Assembly: GCF_036013955.1 (NCBI RefSeq) | Contig: NZ_CP107903.1 | Span: 6,324,001-6,388,000, forward strand | DNA length: 64,000 bases | Origin: Streptomyces sp. NBC_00459 | GTDB lineage: Bacteria > Actinomycetota > Actinomycetes > Streptomycetales > Streptomycetaceae | Direction of reading: 5' to 3' | Program-made: the position numbers and the translations under genes | Shown here: piece after piece, positions 41,339 through 49,089 of the stretch | How positions within the stretch are numbered: the first letter of the stretch is position 1 | How the letters are laid out: every line of letters starts with the position of its first letter | The notes under the pieces: model-generated | Database searches by the model: none | Told to the model about the DNA's origin: nothing | Seen by the model: the letters and a program-made list of their open reading frames with translations, nothing else

Positions 41339-42564
41339 ATCTGGCCTCCGTCCAGCGCGCCCCGGGACCGGCTGCGCTCCAAGTAGGCGCTCGCGTGCTG
41401 GAGTTCGGAGGTCAGCGACTCCACCGTGGCCGCCATCGCCTCCGTCGCCTGGACCTTGTAGGTGTCGATGGTGTCGAGGGTGCGGTAGATCTGCTGGAAG
41501 GCGTTCCGCAGTGTCTCCGCCCCGACGGCCGGATCGGCGGCGATCCGCTGGATCTCGCCGCTCTGCGTGGCGAGCATCTCCGCGTTGCCCCGGATGAGGT
41601 CCTCGGTCGTCCCGCGCAGCGCGTTGACCTGCTCGATGACCTTCTTCTGGTTGTCGAGGGCGGTGGCCAGCATCACGGAGATGCGCAGCGCGGACACGGT
41701 CGTGGTGGCCGCGCGGTCGACGCCCTTGATCAGCTCGTCGTTGTTGCGGCGTACGACGTCCATGGCGAGGTAGCCCTGTGCGCACACCGCGAGCTGGGTC
41801 AGCAGGTCCTGGTGCTTCTGCCGGACCGGGAAGAGCACGTCGGCGCGCAGGTTGTCGGCGCCCGCCGGGTCGGTCGCCTCGACTCCGCCGATGTGCCGCT
41901 CGACTGCGGAGTCCAGGGCTTCCGTCAGGACGACGTACTCCTGAAGCTTGCCCATGGTCTCCCAGAGGCGGACGCGTTCGGTCTGCAACGCCGCGCTGTC
42001 CCTGCGCAGTTCGTCCTGTCCGCCGCGCAGCGAACCCACGATCTTGTTCAGGGTCGCCTGCGAGGAGGCGTACTTGGCGACGTGGTCGCGCAGTCTGTTG
42101 CCGCCGGGCAGTCTGGACAGGAACTTCCGCCCCTTGCCGGTGGGCAGGTCACGCGGGTCCAGGTCCTCCACCACGCGCCGGAGTTCGACGAGCGAGCCCG
42201 CCACCTGCGACTGGGCGTCCCCGCCGTTGCTCGGCAGGCTGCGGACGGCCCGTTCCAGCATGCGGTTGGACTGTGCGGCGGCGGTCCGCATCTCACCGGC
42301 GCCGAGGCCGGTGATCTCCCCGACCCGGCCCGCGAACTCGGGCGATCGGGCGTCGAGGGCGGCGAGTTGTCCCACGTACTCGGCGGCCTTGCGGGCCATG
42401 TCCGTAAGGACACTGTCGTCGACGGGGACGAGACCGCCGGCCTTCTCGCGCGGCACGGCCGCGACGGGCTCGGGCGGGGTGAGCGTGAAGATGTCGTCGC
42501 CGCTCTGACTGCTGTTCTGGCTGGTGTTCTGGTCCGGCTGCCGGCTCGGCTTCTGGAAATTCAT
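41335..42564 (-). CDS. telA: TelA/KlaA-type toxic anion resistance protein
   Basis: The product is 409 residues, mostly long alpha-helices. The TelA family pattern is visible in LDPRDLPTGKGRKFLSRLPGGN, then SQATLNKIVGSLRGGQDELRRDS, LWETMGKLQEYVVLTEALD, and ALRISVMLATALDNQKKVIEQV near the end. The name comes from tellurite-resistance plasmid genes; the biochemical role is unresolved, and related proteins sit in Ter stress clusters. GGGGGA upstream selects the ATG at 42564. It lies 12 bases after the solute-binding gene and overlaps the next gene by four bases, the centre of this operon. Confidence 0.88.
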   Translation of the reverse strand: MNFQKPSRQPDQNTSQNSSQSGDDIFTLTPPEPVAAVPREKAGGLVPVDDSVLTDMARKAAEYVGQLAALDARSPEFAGRVGEITGLGAGEMRTAAAQSNRMLERAVRSLPSNGGDAQSQVAGSLVELRRVVEDLDPRDLPTGKGRKFLSRLPGGNRLRDHVAKYASSQATLNKIVGSLRGGQDELRRDSAALQTERVRLWETMGKLQEYVVLTEALDSAVERHIGGVEATDPAGADNLRADVLFPVRQKHQDLLTQLAVCAQGYLAMDVVRRNNDELIKGVDRAATTTVSALRISVMLATALDNQKKVIEQVNALRGTTEDLIRGNAEMLATQSGEIQRIAADPAVGAETLRNAFQQIYRTLDTIDTYKVQATEAMAATVESLTSELQHASAYLERSRSRGALDGGQI

Positions 42565-42576
42565 GTGTGATTCCCC

Positions 42577-43665
42577 CTAGTTCCGGGCCCGGCGCGCCAT
42601 CTCGTGCAGCACCTTGGAGGTGGGCACGGGCGCCTGCCGGACGCCGGTGAGTCGCTGGTTGAGGTAGGCGGCGTGGGCGGCGGTGGCCGCGACGAACTCG
42701 GCGGCGTCGCCCTGCGGCCGGAACCCGTGCCGGACGGCGAGCCTGCGCAACACCGGGTCGTCGCTGAGGAGTTCACCGAGTGCGCGGCCCTCTTCGGTCA
42801 GCGGTACGACGGTGTGGTCGCTGTTGGCGGTGGTGTCCGGGTAGAGGACGGTGAGGTCGCCGCCGGCGCTCTGCTGACCGTCGGTACCGAGCAACGAGGC
42901 CACCTGGGACTCGTAGACGAGGACCAGCGGGTTTCCGGCGCCGCTCACGAAGTCCCTGAACGCCGCGTCGGAGCTGGGCTGTTGGGCGCCCTGGACGCTG
43001 ACCAGCTTGTGCATCAGGGACGCCGTACGGTCGATGTCGGCATCGCTCGCCACCACCCGGCCGCCGTTCGCCACATAGCTGGTGGCGGCGAGATACAGGG
43101 CACCGGAGCTGGAACTCTCCGGGTCGGTGGAGGCGATGTAGAGGGTGCCGGTCAACTCCCCGTACTTTTCAGCGCCCTTGAGCTGCTGCCAGGTGCGGTC
43201 CCTGTCGGCGGCGGCGAGATAGGCGGCCATCTTGAGGGTGCCGCGGTGCTGTCCCTTGTCGAGCGTCGCGAGTCCGCCCGCCGCGAGCACCTCGGCGGCG
43301 TTGCGGTGGGCCACGACGACGAGCGGTGAGTAGAAGGGGCGCGGCAGGGGCTGCCGTGCCTTGTACTTGGCGGCCAGTTCGTCGGCGGGCGCCTGGCTGG
43401 ACGGGAAGGCGAAGTCGTACCCCTTGAGGTCGAGCCCTTCCATGGCCCACGACCCGGAGGTCTCCGTCCGCACGGTGTAGCCCTTGGCGGCAAGGGCCTT
43501 CACCACGTCGGGATCGGCGAAGAACTCCGCCTTCTCCGACCCGATCACTCCACGCACGGTCTTCGTTGCCGTGCTCCGGTCCCCGTTGTCCCGGCCCGCC
43601 ACGACGGCTGCCACCACGCCGCCGATCAGCAGGACCGCGAGGACTATCCCTGCGATTCGTCTCAC
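42577..43665 (-). CDS. Membrane-anchored solute-binding-like protein, first gene of the TelA operon
   Basis: The product is 362 residues. A single N-terminal helix (IAGIVLAVLLIGGVVAAVVAG, about 4-24, shortened) anchors an extracellular domain of the type-2 periplasmic-binding fold: GVIGSEKAEFFADPDVV, GYDFAFPSSQAPADELAAKY, and ESSSSGALYLAATSY. The ligand is unknown. No ABC permease or ATPase is nearby, so a sensing or scaffolding role is more likely than uptake. It starts with GTG at 43665 and leads an operon with telA, the VWA lipoprotein and a small membrane gene. Confidence 0.75.
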   Translation of the reverse strand: MRRIAGIVLAVLLIGGVVAAVVAGRDNGDRSTATKTVRGVIGSEKAEFFADPDVVKALAAKGYTVRTETSGSWAMEGLDLKGYDFAFPSSQAPADELAAKYKARQPLPRPFYSPLVVVAHRNAAEVLAAGGLATLDKGQHRGTLKMAAYLAAADRDRTWQQLKGAEKYGELTGTLYIASTDPESSSSGALYLAATSYVANGGRVVASDADIDRTASLMHKLVSVQGAQQPSSDAAFRDFVSGAGNPLVLVYESQVASLLGTDGQQSAGGDLTVLYPDTTANSDHTVVPLTEEGRALGELLSDDPVLRRLAVRHGFRPQGDAAEFVAATAAHAAYLNQRLTGVRQAPVPTSKVLHEMARRARN

Positions 43666-44001
43666 GCCCGGAGCGTGCTCCCGGAATCCAACGTTCCCCG
43701 GTTAGGAGAATGAACGGAGGGTGAAGCACTGGTCCCGTTACGCAACGGGACGGCCCTTGAGCGGGCGGCAGCCCCTCAAGGGGCGCGGGGAACTGCGCGA
43801 CAAGCCACGGCGGGCCTGCAGCCGTGCACAAGGGAACCTCCCACGGCGCGACGCACCACGGCCAACCGGCACTTCACAACCCGGCGTCACGAAACAACCC
43901 CTGCTCAAGCGAACGCAGTGCTGTGGCACCCGGTCCGCGCGTCGCTGCGGGAGCGCGCGGACCGGGGCCGTCGAGGGGAGCCCCGGAGAGGAAGCGGGGG
44001 C
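43666..44001. repeat. Intergenic region with a second dispersed repeat family
   Basis: No gene is present. GTCCCGTT (43732-43739) and AACGGGAC (43744-43751) form a perfect hairpin. Near 43771-43810 is the element CCCCTCAAGGGGCGCGGGG followed by AACTGCGCGACAAGCCACGG, which I remember as a common Streptomyces intergenic repeat; related GGGGCGCGAGCAGC sequences occur at 53666-53679 and about 52859-52878. A strong terminator lies at 43930-43965. Confidence 0.6.
43930..43965 (-). terminator. Terminator after the small gene at 44002-44430
   Basis: CCGGTCCGCGCG (43930-43941) pairs perfectly with CGCGCGGACCGG (43954-43965) around a 12-base loop, 36 bases after the stop codon of the upstream gene. 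The 12-bp GC stem is a convincing terminator for the minus strand. Confidence 0.7.
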
Positions 44002-44430
44002 TCAGTGGGAAGCGAGGGCGCGGGGCTCGGTGGCCTCGGCGTGGGCGTCCATGCGTTCGGCGGCGAGGATCGCGGCGGCGGTGTCGGCACGGGAGGCCGC
44101 GACGACCAGGGCCCGTCCGGCGAGCGCGTGGGCGCGCTGGTGCAGGACGGTGAGGTCGGGGGCGGCGGTCGCGGGGGCCGGGGCGCGGACCGGCGTACGG
44201 CCCCCGCGCAGTCGGCTGACCTGGGCGGTGAGACGCTCCGCGGCGGTGTCCAGGTCGACGGAGGGTGCGAGGGCGCGCAACTCGTCGGTCGCGGTGAGGA
44301 GCGCGGCGAGATGGCCGGCCAGCTGGATGTCCAGCTCGTCCTCGCGCGACCTGTGCGGGAAGTCCGAGGCGGTGCCGGCCAGCGCGCTGCGGGTGCTGTG
44401 GACCGACGGGGTGCGGATCGGTTCGTACAT
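44002..44430 (-). CDS. Small uncharacterised helical protein
   Basis: The product is 142 residues, Ala/Leu/Arg-rich and helical, with no membrane segment or known motif. Sequences such as LAGHLAALLTATDELRALAP and VLHQRAHALAGRALVVAA suggest a helix bundle. AGGAGG 9 bases before the ATG at 44430 is a good ribosome site. An AT-rich palindrome (44472-44486) sits about 42 bases upstream of the start, a position fitting operator control, so the gene may be induced by a metal or stress signal. The function is unknown. Confidence 0.65.
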   Translation of the reverse strand: MYEPIRTPSVHSTRSALAGTASDFPHRSREDELDIQLAGHLAALLTATDELRALAPSVDLDTAAERLTAQVSRLRGGRTPVRAPAPATAAPDLTVLHQRAHALAGRALVVAASRADTAAAILAAERMDAHAEATEPRALASH

Positions 44431-44471
44431 GGGAGATGGCCTCCTGTGCGCTGACAGGAAGCCATCCTAGC

Positions 44472-44486
44472 TTAGATTCAGTCTAA
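44472..44486. promoter_or_regulatory. AT-rich palindrome TTAGA-N5-TCTAA
   Basis: TTAGA (44472-44476) and TCTAA (44482-44486) flank TTCAG, in an island of AT-rich sequence within GC-rich surroundings. It lies upstream of the small gene at 44430 and near the end of the aminotransferase. It resembles Fur/PerR-type boxes in general character, but no specific regulator can be named. Confidence 0.4.
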
Positions 44487-44523
44487 AGTTGAGTCGGATC
44501 GCGGAAAGTGTCCCCAGATATGT

Positions 44524-45735
44524 TTACGGCTGGCTGTAGCCGTCCAGGAAGGTGCCGATACGGGTCACCGCGTCGCGCAGGTCGCCGACCGTGGGGAGCG
44601 TCACGACGCGGAAGTGGTCCTGTTCGGGCCAGTTGAAGCCCGTACCGTGCACGACCATGATCTTCTCGCGGCGGAGCAGGTCAAGGACCATCCGCCGGTC
44701 GTCCTTGATCTTGAATACGTTCGGGTCGAGACGCGGGAAGAGATAGAGCGCGCCCTTCGGCTTCACGCAGGTGACGCCCGGGATCTGGGTGAGCAGCTCG
44801 TAGGCGACGTCCATCTGCTCCTTCAGCCGCCCGCCCGGCAGCACCAGGTCGTTGATGGTCTGGCGCCCGCTGAGCGCGGCGACGACACCGTGCTGGCCCG
44901 GCATGTTCGCGCACAGTCGCATGTTCGCCAGGATCGTCAGGCCCTCGATGTACGAGTCGGCGTGCGCGCGGGGCCCGGAGATCGACATCCAGCCGACCCG
45001 GTATCCGGCGACGCGGTACGCCTTCGACATGCCGTTGAAGGTGAGCGTGAGGAGATCGGGGGCGATCTTCGCGGTCGAGGTGTGGGTGGTGCCGTCGTAC
45101 AGGATCTTGTCGTAGATCTCGTCCGAGCAGACCAGGAGGTTGTGGCGGCGGGCGATGTCCGTCAGCCCCCGGAGCATGGCGTCGTCGTACACCGCGCCCG
45201 TCGGGTTGTTCGGGTTGATGATGACGATCGCCTTGGTGCGGTCGGTGACCTTGCGCTCGATGTCCGCGAGGTCCGGCATCCAGTCGGCCTGCTCGTCGCA
45301 GCGGTAGTGGACCGCCGTACCGCCGGAGAGGGAGACCGCCGCCGTCCACAGGGGGTAGTCGGGGGCCGGTACGAGGACCTCGTCGCCGTCGTCGAGCAGT
45401 GCCTGCATCGCCATCACGATCAGCTCGGAGACGCCGTTGCCGACGAAGACGTGCTCGACGTCCGTCTCGATGCCGAGGGTCTGGTTGTGCATGACGACCG
45501 CCCGGCGCGCCGCCAGCAGCCCCTTCGCGTCGCCGTACCCGTGGGCCGACGACACGTTGCGGAGGATGTCCTCCAGGATCTCGGGCGGAGCCTCGAAGCC
45601 GAAGGCGGCCGGGTTCCCGGTGTTCAGCTTGAGGATGCGATGCCCTGCCGCCTCAAGCCGCATCGCCTCTTCGAGAACCGGGCCCCGGATCTCGTAACAG
45701 ACGTTGGCTAGCTTGGTCGACTGGATCAGCTGCAT
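44524..45735 (-). CDS. Alanine-type aminotransferase (AlaA-like, PLP class I)
   Basis: The product is 403 residues. The class-I fold is clear: RILKLNTGNPAAFGFEAP, SSAHGYGDAKGLLAARRAV, VPAPDYPLWTAAVSL, INPNNPTGAVY and the PLP lysine in TFNGMSKAYRVAGYRVGWM. The sequence is closest in pattern to AlaA/YugH-like alanine aminotransferases, though aspartate or other specificity cannot be ruled out. TAAACT at 45743-45748 lies 7 bases before the ATG at 45735, so translation is probably leaderless; a 17-codon upstream extension is rejected. Confidence 0.85.
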   Translation of the reverse strand: MQLIQSTKLANVCYEIRGPVLEEAMRLEAAGHRILKLNTGNPAAFGFEAPPEILEDILRNVSSAHGYGDAKGLLAARRAVVMHNQTLGIETDVEHVFVGNGVSELIVMAMQALLDDGDEVLVPAPDYPLWTAAVSLSGGTAVHYRCDEQADWMPDLADIERKVTDRTKAIVIINPNNPTGAVYDDAMLRGLTDIARRHNLLVCSDEIYDKILYDGTTHTSTAKIAPDLLTLTFNGMSKAYRVAGYRVGWMSISGPRAHADSYIEGLTILANMRLCANMPGQHGVVAALSGRQTINDLVLPGGRLKEQMDVAYELLTQIPGVTCVKPKGALYLFPRLDPNVFKIKDDRRMVLDLLRREKIMVVHGTGFNWPEQDHFRVVTLPTVGDLRDAVTRIGTFLDGYSQP

Positions 45736-45930
45736 AGCGGTGAGTTTACGGCGGGGTAACGCGCGGGGCGTCGTGTTATCCGCCACGTGGGATCGGGGCG
45801 AGGCGAAGGAGGCGCACCCCGGTGGGACGTGGGCCGCGCGGACCGGTCGGCCGTCGGCCGCCTCGAACGGAACCGGGAGCCGCGGCGTCGGTACTCATGA
45901 GGCCGTACACGTCTACTCGCTGGAGGACCG

Positions 45931-46356
45931 ATGAGAGCCACATTTCCGATCGACAGGACCGGGTGCGTGCGGATGGTGCTCGCGGCAGTCCTGGTCGCCC
46001 TGTCCGCCTCCGCCTGCACCTTGTCGGGCGACGGCGACGGTGGCGGCGACGACGGGTCGGCGTCGTCCTGTGCCTCCCTGGTCGAGTACCGGAACCACAT
46101 GTACTCGGGCGCGGAGGCGAAAGGCTTCACCACCGGGCGCGTGCTCGGCACCGCCACCCTGCCGCCGTGCGACGACACGCCGAACGACGGCGGCGACGGC
46201 GAGGCGGCCCCGGCCTCGGTGACCGCCTTCGAGATCGCGGGAGTGGATCCGGACGTCGCCATCGCGGTGGAGCAGAAGGACGGTGACGTCATTTTCGTCA
46301 ACACCGACTCCGGCAGGAACCTGTCGGAGATCAAGGAACTGATCAAGGCCTCCTGA
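45931..46356 (+). CDS. Small lipoprotein (DUF6281-like)
   Basis: The product is 141 residues. The signal peptide ends in a lipobox-like LSASAC (C29). A Gly/Asp-rich linker (GDGDGGGDDGS) leads to a domain with SCASLVEYRNHMYSGAEAKGF, then GTATLPPCDDTPND and a final segment DPDVAIAVEQKDGDVIFVN. This resembles DUF6281, a small actinomycete lipoprotein family without known function. GGAGGA upstream of the ATG at 45931 is a clear ribosome site. It is divergent from the aminotransferase gene. Confidence 0.7.
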   Translation: MRATFPIDRTGCVRMVLAAVLVALSASACTLSGDGDGGGDDGSASSCASLVEYRNHMYSGAEAKGFTTGRVLGTATLPPCDDTPNDGGDGEAAPASVTAFEIAGVDPDVAIAVEQKDGDVIFVNTDSGRNLSEIKELIKAS

Positions 46357-46451
46357 TGTGCCCGGTGCGCACAATCGCGCCAACTCCCGGCCGGAAACGA
46401 TTCCTTGCCCCAAGCACCCCTCCCACATCACAATGCGCATGACAAAAAGCG

Positions 46452-46476
46452 AGCGACCGGAAAACCTCCGGTCGCT
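46452..46476 (+). terminator. Hairpin 24 bases before the serine-protease start
   Basis: AGCGACCGGA (46452-46461) pairs perfectly with TCCGGTCGCT (46467-46476), with AAAA upstream and TTCTT downstream. It looks like an intrinsic terminator for the lipoprotein gene, but its place just before the protease ribosome site means it could also be a leader attenuator. Confidence 0.55.
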
Positions 46477-46499
46477 TCTTCGTACGAGGGGACCCCCAC

Positions 46500-47375
46500 A
46501 TGAACAAGCCTCTCCTTGCCGCGCTCGCAGCCCTGGTGATCACCGGGGCGGGAGCGGCACCCGCGGTCGCCGCGCAGGCCGACACGGCCGCGCCCGCCGC
46601 GAAGAGCGTCGCCGCCAAGGTGGCCGCCGCGCCGGCGATCCAGGCCGTCAACTTCGCCGGCACCGTCTCGCTCTCCAACTGTTCCGGCTCGCTCGTCCGC
46701 TTCCCGAACTCCGAGGCCGACGACCCGGCGCTGGTCATGTCCAACGGGCACTGCCTGGAGACGGGCTTCCCGGAGGCCGGCGAGGTCATCGTCGACCAGG
46801 CGTCCACCCGTACCTTCGGGCTGCTCAACGCCTCGGCCACCCGAGTCGGCACCCTGCGCGCCAGCAAGATCGCGTACGCGACGATGACCGACACGGACGT
46901 GTCGATCTACCAGCTCACGACCACCTACGCGGCGATCAAGAGCTCGTACAACATCAACCCGCTCACGCTCAACACCACCCACCCGGTCGTGGGCACCGCG
47001 ATCACCGTCGTCTCCGGCTACTGGAAGCGGACGTACGCCTGCAACGTCGACGGCTTCGCCTACCGCCTCAAGGAAGGCGAGTGGACCTGGAAGGACTCGG
47101 TCCGCTACACCTCCGCCTGCCAGACCATCGGCGGCACCTCGGGCTCGCCGGTCGTCGACAACGCCACCGGCAACGTCGTCGCCGTCAACAACACGGGCAA
47201 CGAGGACGGCGGGCGCTGCACCGACAACAACCCCTGCGAGGTCGACGCCAACGGCACGGTGACGGTCCGCCAGGGCATCAACTACGCGCAGGAGACCTAC
47301 CAGATCCCCGCCTGCTTCGGCCTCGACAACAAGCTGAACCTCAGCGCGAGCGGTTGCACCTTGCCCAAGCCGTAG
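46500..47375 (+). CDS. Secreted trypsin-like serine protease
   Basis: The product is 291 residues. Residues 1-25 are a signal peptide ending AVAAQA, followed by an Ala-rich propeptide-like stretch. The catalytic triad is readable: H84 in SNGHC, D133 in TDTDVSIYQL, and S214 in GGTSGSPVVD. Four cysteines fit two disulfides (NCSGSL with NGHC; YACNVD with TSACQ). SNGHC instead of the usual AAHC marks a divergent chymotrypsin-fold group common in Streptomyces. GAGGGGA selects the ATG at 46500. Specificity is unknown. Confidence 0.85.
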   Translation: MNKPLLAALAALVITGAGAAPAVAAQADTAAPAAKSVAAKVAAAPAIQAVNFAGTVSLSNCSGSLVRFPNSEADDPALVMSNGHCLETGFPEAGEVIVDQASTRTFGLLNASATRVGTLRASKIAYATMTDTDVSIYQLTTTYAAIKSSYNINPLTLNTTHPVVGTAITVVSGYWKRTYACNVDGFAYRLKEGEWTWKDSVRYTSACQTIGGTSGSPVVDNATGNVVAVNNTGNEDGGRCTDNNPCEVDANGTVTVRQGINYAQETYQIPACFGLDNKLNLSASGCTLPKP

Positions 47376-47403
47376 CGGGTAGCAGGTAGCGGGTAGCAGG
47401 TAG
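47373..47403 (+). repeat. Heptanucleotide tandem repeat at the protease stop codon
   Basis: TAGCGGG and TAGCAGG alternate four times, then TAG. The first TAG is the protease stop codon. Because the unit is 7 bases, further TAG codons fall in all three frames. A local duplication is the simplest origin. Confidence 0.7.
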
Positions 47404-47413
47404 TACGTGGCTC

Positions 47414-47453
47414 GGGCGGGCGGTCAGGTGCCGGTACGGCGGACCGCCCGCCC
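47414..47453. terminator. Bidirectional terminator between the protease and D-aminoacylase genes
   Basis: GGGCGGGCGGTC (47414-47425) pairs perfectly with GACCGCCCGCCC (47442-47453) around 16 bases. The left arm covers the D-aminoacylase stop codon (47424-47426). It lies in a convergent gap. Confidence 0.7.
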
Positions 47454-49049
47454 CGCCAGTACGTCCGTCCTGCGGCCGTCCTCCATCACGAACCGGCCGT
47501 CGACCAGGACGTACGGGATGCCCGTCGGGAGTGTGCGCGGCGCCTCGAAGGTGGCGCCCGCCGCCACGGTGTCCGCGTCGAAGAGGACCAGGTCGGCGCG
47601 GTAGCCCTCGCGGACCAGCCCCCGGTCCGGCAGTCGCAGTCGCGCCGCCGGGCGGGAGGTCAGATGGGCCACGCACTCCTCCAGGGAGAGGACCCCCAAT
47701 TCCCGCACGTAGCGGCCCAGATACTGCGGGAACGTGCCGTAGGCGCGAGGGTGCGGTTTCGCGCCCTGGAGGAGGCCGTCCGAGCCGCCCGTGTGGGCAC
47801 GGTGGCGCATGATCGCCCGGACGTTCTCCTCGTGGCCGACGTGCTGGAGGATCGTCGTGCCCAGGCGGTCCGCCAGCAACAGGCTGCGGGCCGTCGACCA
47901 GGGGGTCTCGCCGCTCGCCTTCGCCGACTCCTGGACCGTACGGCCCACGAAGTCGCCCAGCGCCGGGTCCGCCACGCCCGAGATCTCGATCGTGTCCCAC
48001 TCGATGGGCACGCCTTGGCAGCCGTCCGAGCCGATGACCTCCATGTGGTGCCGGATGCGTTCGGCGGTGTCGGTGTCCGTCAGGCGCTTGATGATCGCCT
48101 CCGGGCCGCCCTCGCTCGCCCAACTCGGCAGCATCGCCACGAGCGTTGTGGAGCCGGGGGTGTAGGGATACGTGTCCAGGGTGAGGTCCGCCCCCGCCGC
48201 CAGCGCCTCGTCGAGCAGTGCCAGCAGCTCCGGTGCGCGGCCCTCGTTCACCCCGAAGTTCATGGTGGCGTGGGCGAGATGGAGCGGGCAGCCCGCCTCG
48301 CGGGTCAGTTCCACCATCTCCGCGTACGCCTCCAGCGCCCCCGCTCCGTACGAGCGGTGGTGGGGGCAGTAGTAGCCGCCGTACGACGCCACCACCCGGC
48401 ACAGTTCCGTCAGTTCGGCGTCCTTGGCGTACATGCCGGGCGTGTACGTGAGCCCCGACGACATGCCCACCGCGCCCTGCTCCATCCCCTCCGCGACCAA
48501 CTGCCGCATCCGGTCCAGCTCCTGGGGAGTCGCGTCCCGGTCCTCCCAGCCGACGGCGAGCATCCGTACCGTCCCCTGCGGGATCAGATAGGCGGCGTTG
48601 ACCGCTATGCCCTCGCCGTCGACACCGTGGTCGAGACGGTCCAGGTACTCGCCCACGGAACGCCAGTCGAACTCGATGTCGTCGCCGTGGCCGTTCCAGC
48701 CGGTGATCGTGCGGCGGACCTCGGCGAGGGTGCGTTCGTCGACCGGGGCGTACGACAGGCCGTCCTGGCCCAGGACTTCGAGGGTCACCCCCTGCGCGGC
48801 CTTCGCGCTGTGGTCGGGGTCGCGGAGCAGGGCCAGATCGCTGTGGGCGTGCATGTCGATGAAGCCGGGGGAGAGGGTCAGACCCTCCGCGTCCAACTCC
48901 CTTCGCGCCTTGGGGCGTTGGCAGCCCGCTGCCGCCGCCTCCTGGACGATCGACACGATCCGGCCGCCGTCGACCACCACATCGGCGCGGTACGACGGCC
49001 CGCCGGAGCCGTCCACGACGTCCGCGTCCCGAATGACGAGCTCGTCCAC
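47424..49049 (-). CDS. N-acyl-D-amino-acid deacylase (D-aminoacylase)
   Basis: The product is 541 residues of the amidohydrolase superfamily, releasing D-amino acids from N-acyl derivatives. The metal motif FIDMHAHSDLALLRDP lies at about 65-80, and family blocks GVTLEVLGQDGLSYAP, GAVGMSSGLTYTPGMYA, CPHHRSYGAGALEAY and an HVGHEENVRAI stretch follow in order. The C-terminal ADLVLFDADTV is typical of the group. GAGGAGG precedes the GTG at 49049. It is 40 bases downstream of a D-amino-acid deaminase gene, so the two likely act in sequence. Confidence 0.88.
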   Translation of the reverse strand: MDELVIRDADVVDGSGGPSYRADVVVDGGRIVSIVQEAAAAGCQRPKARRELDAEGLTLSPGFIDMHAHSDLALLRDPDHSAKAAQGVTLEVLGQDGLSYAPVDERTLAEVRRTITGWNGHGDDIEFDWRSVGEYLDRLDHGVDGEGIAVNAAYLIPQGTVRMLAVGWEDRDATPQELDRMRQLVAEGMEQGAVGMSSGLTYTPGMYAKDAELTELCRVVASYGGYYCPHHRSYGAGALEAYAEMVELTREAGCPLHLAHATMNFGVNEGRAPELLALLDEALAAGADLTLDTYPYTPGSTTLVAMLPSWASEGGPEAIIKRLTDTDTAERIRHHMEVIGSDGCQGVPIEWDTIEISGVADPALGDFVGRTVQESAKASGETPWSTARSLLLADRLGTTILQHVGHEENVRAIMRHRAHTGGSDGLLQGAKPHPRAYGTFPQYLGRYVRELGVLSLEECVAHLTSRPAARLRLPDRGLVREGYRADLVLFDADTVAAGATFEAPRTLPTGIPYVLVDGRFVMEDGRRTDVLAGRAVRRTGT

Positions 49050-49089
49050 GCCAGGGCCTCCTCGGTAGTTGGAGATCGGAGATCGGAGA

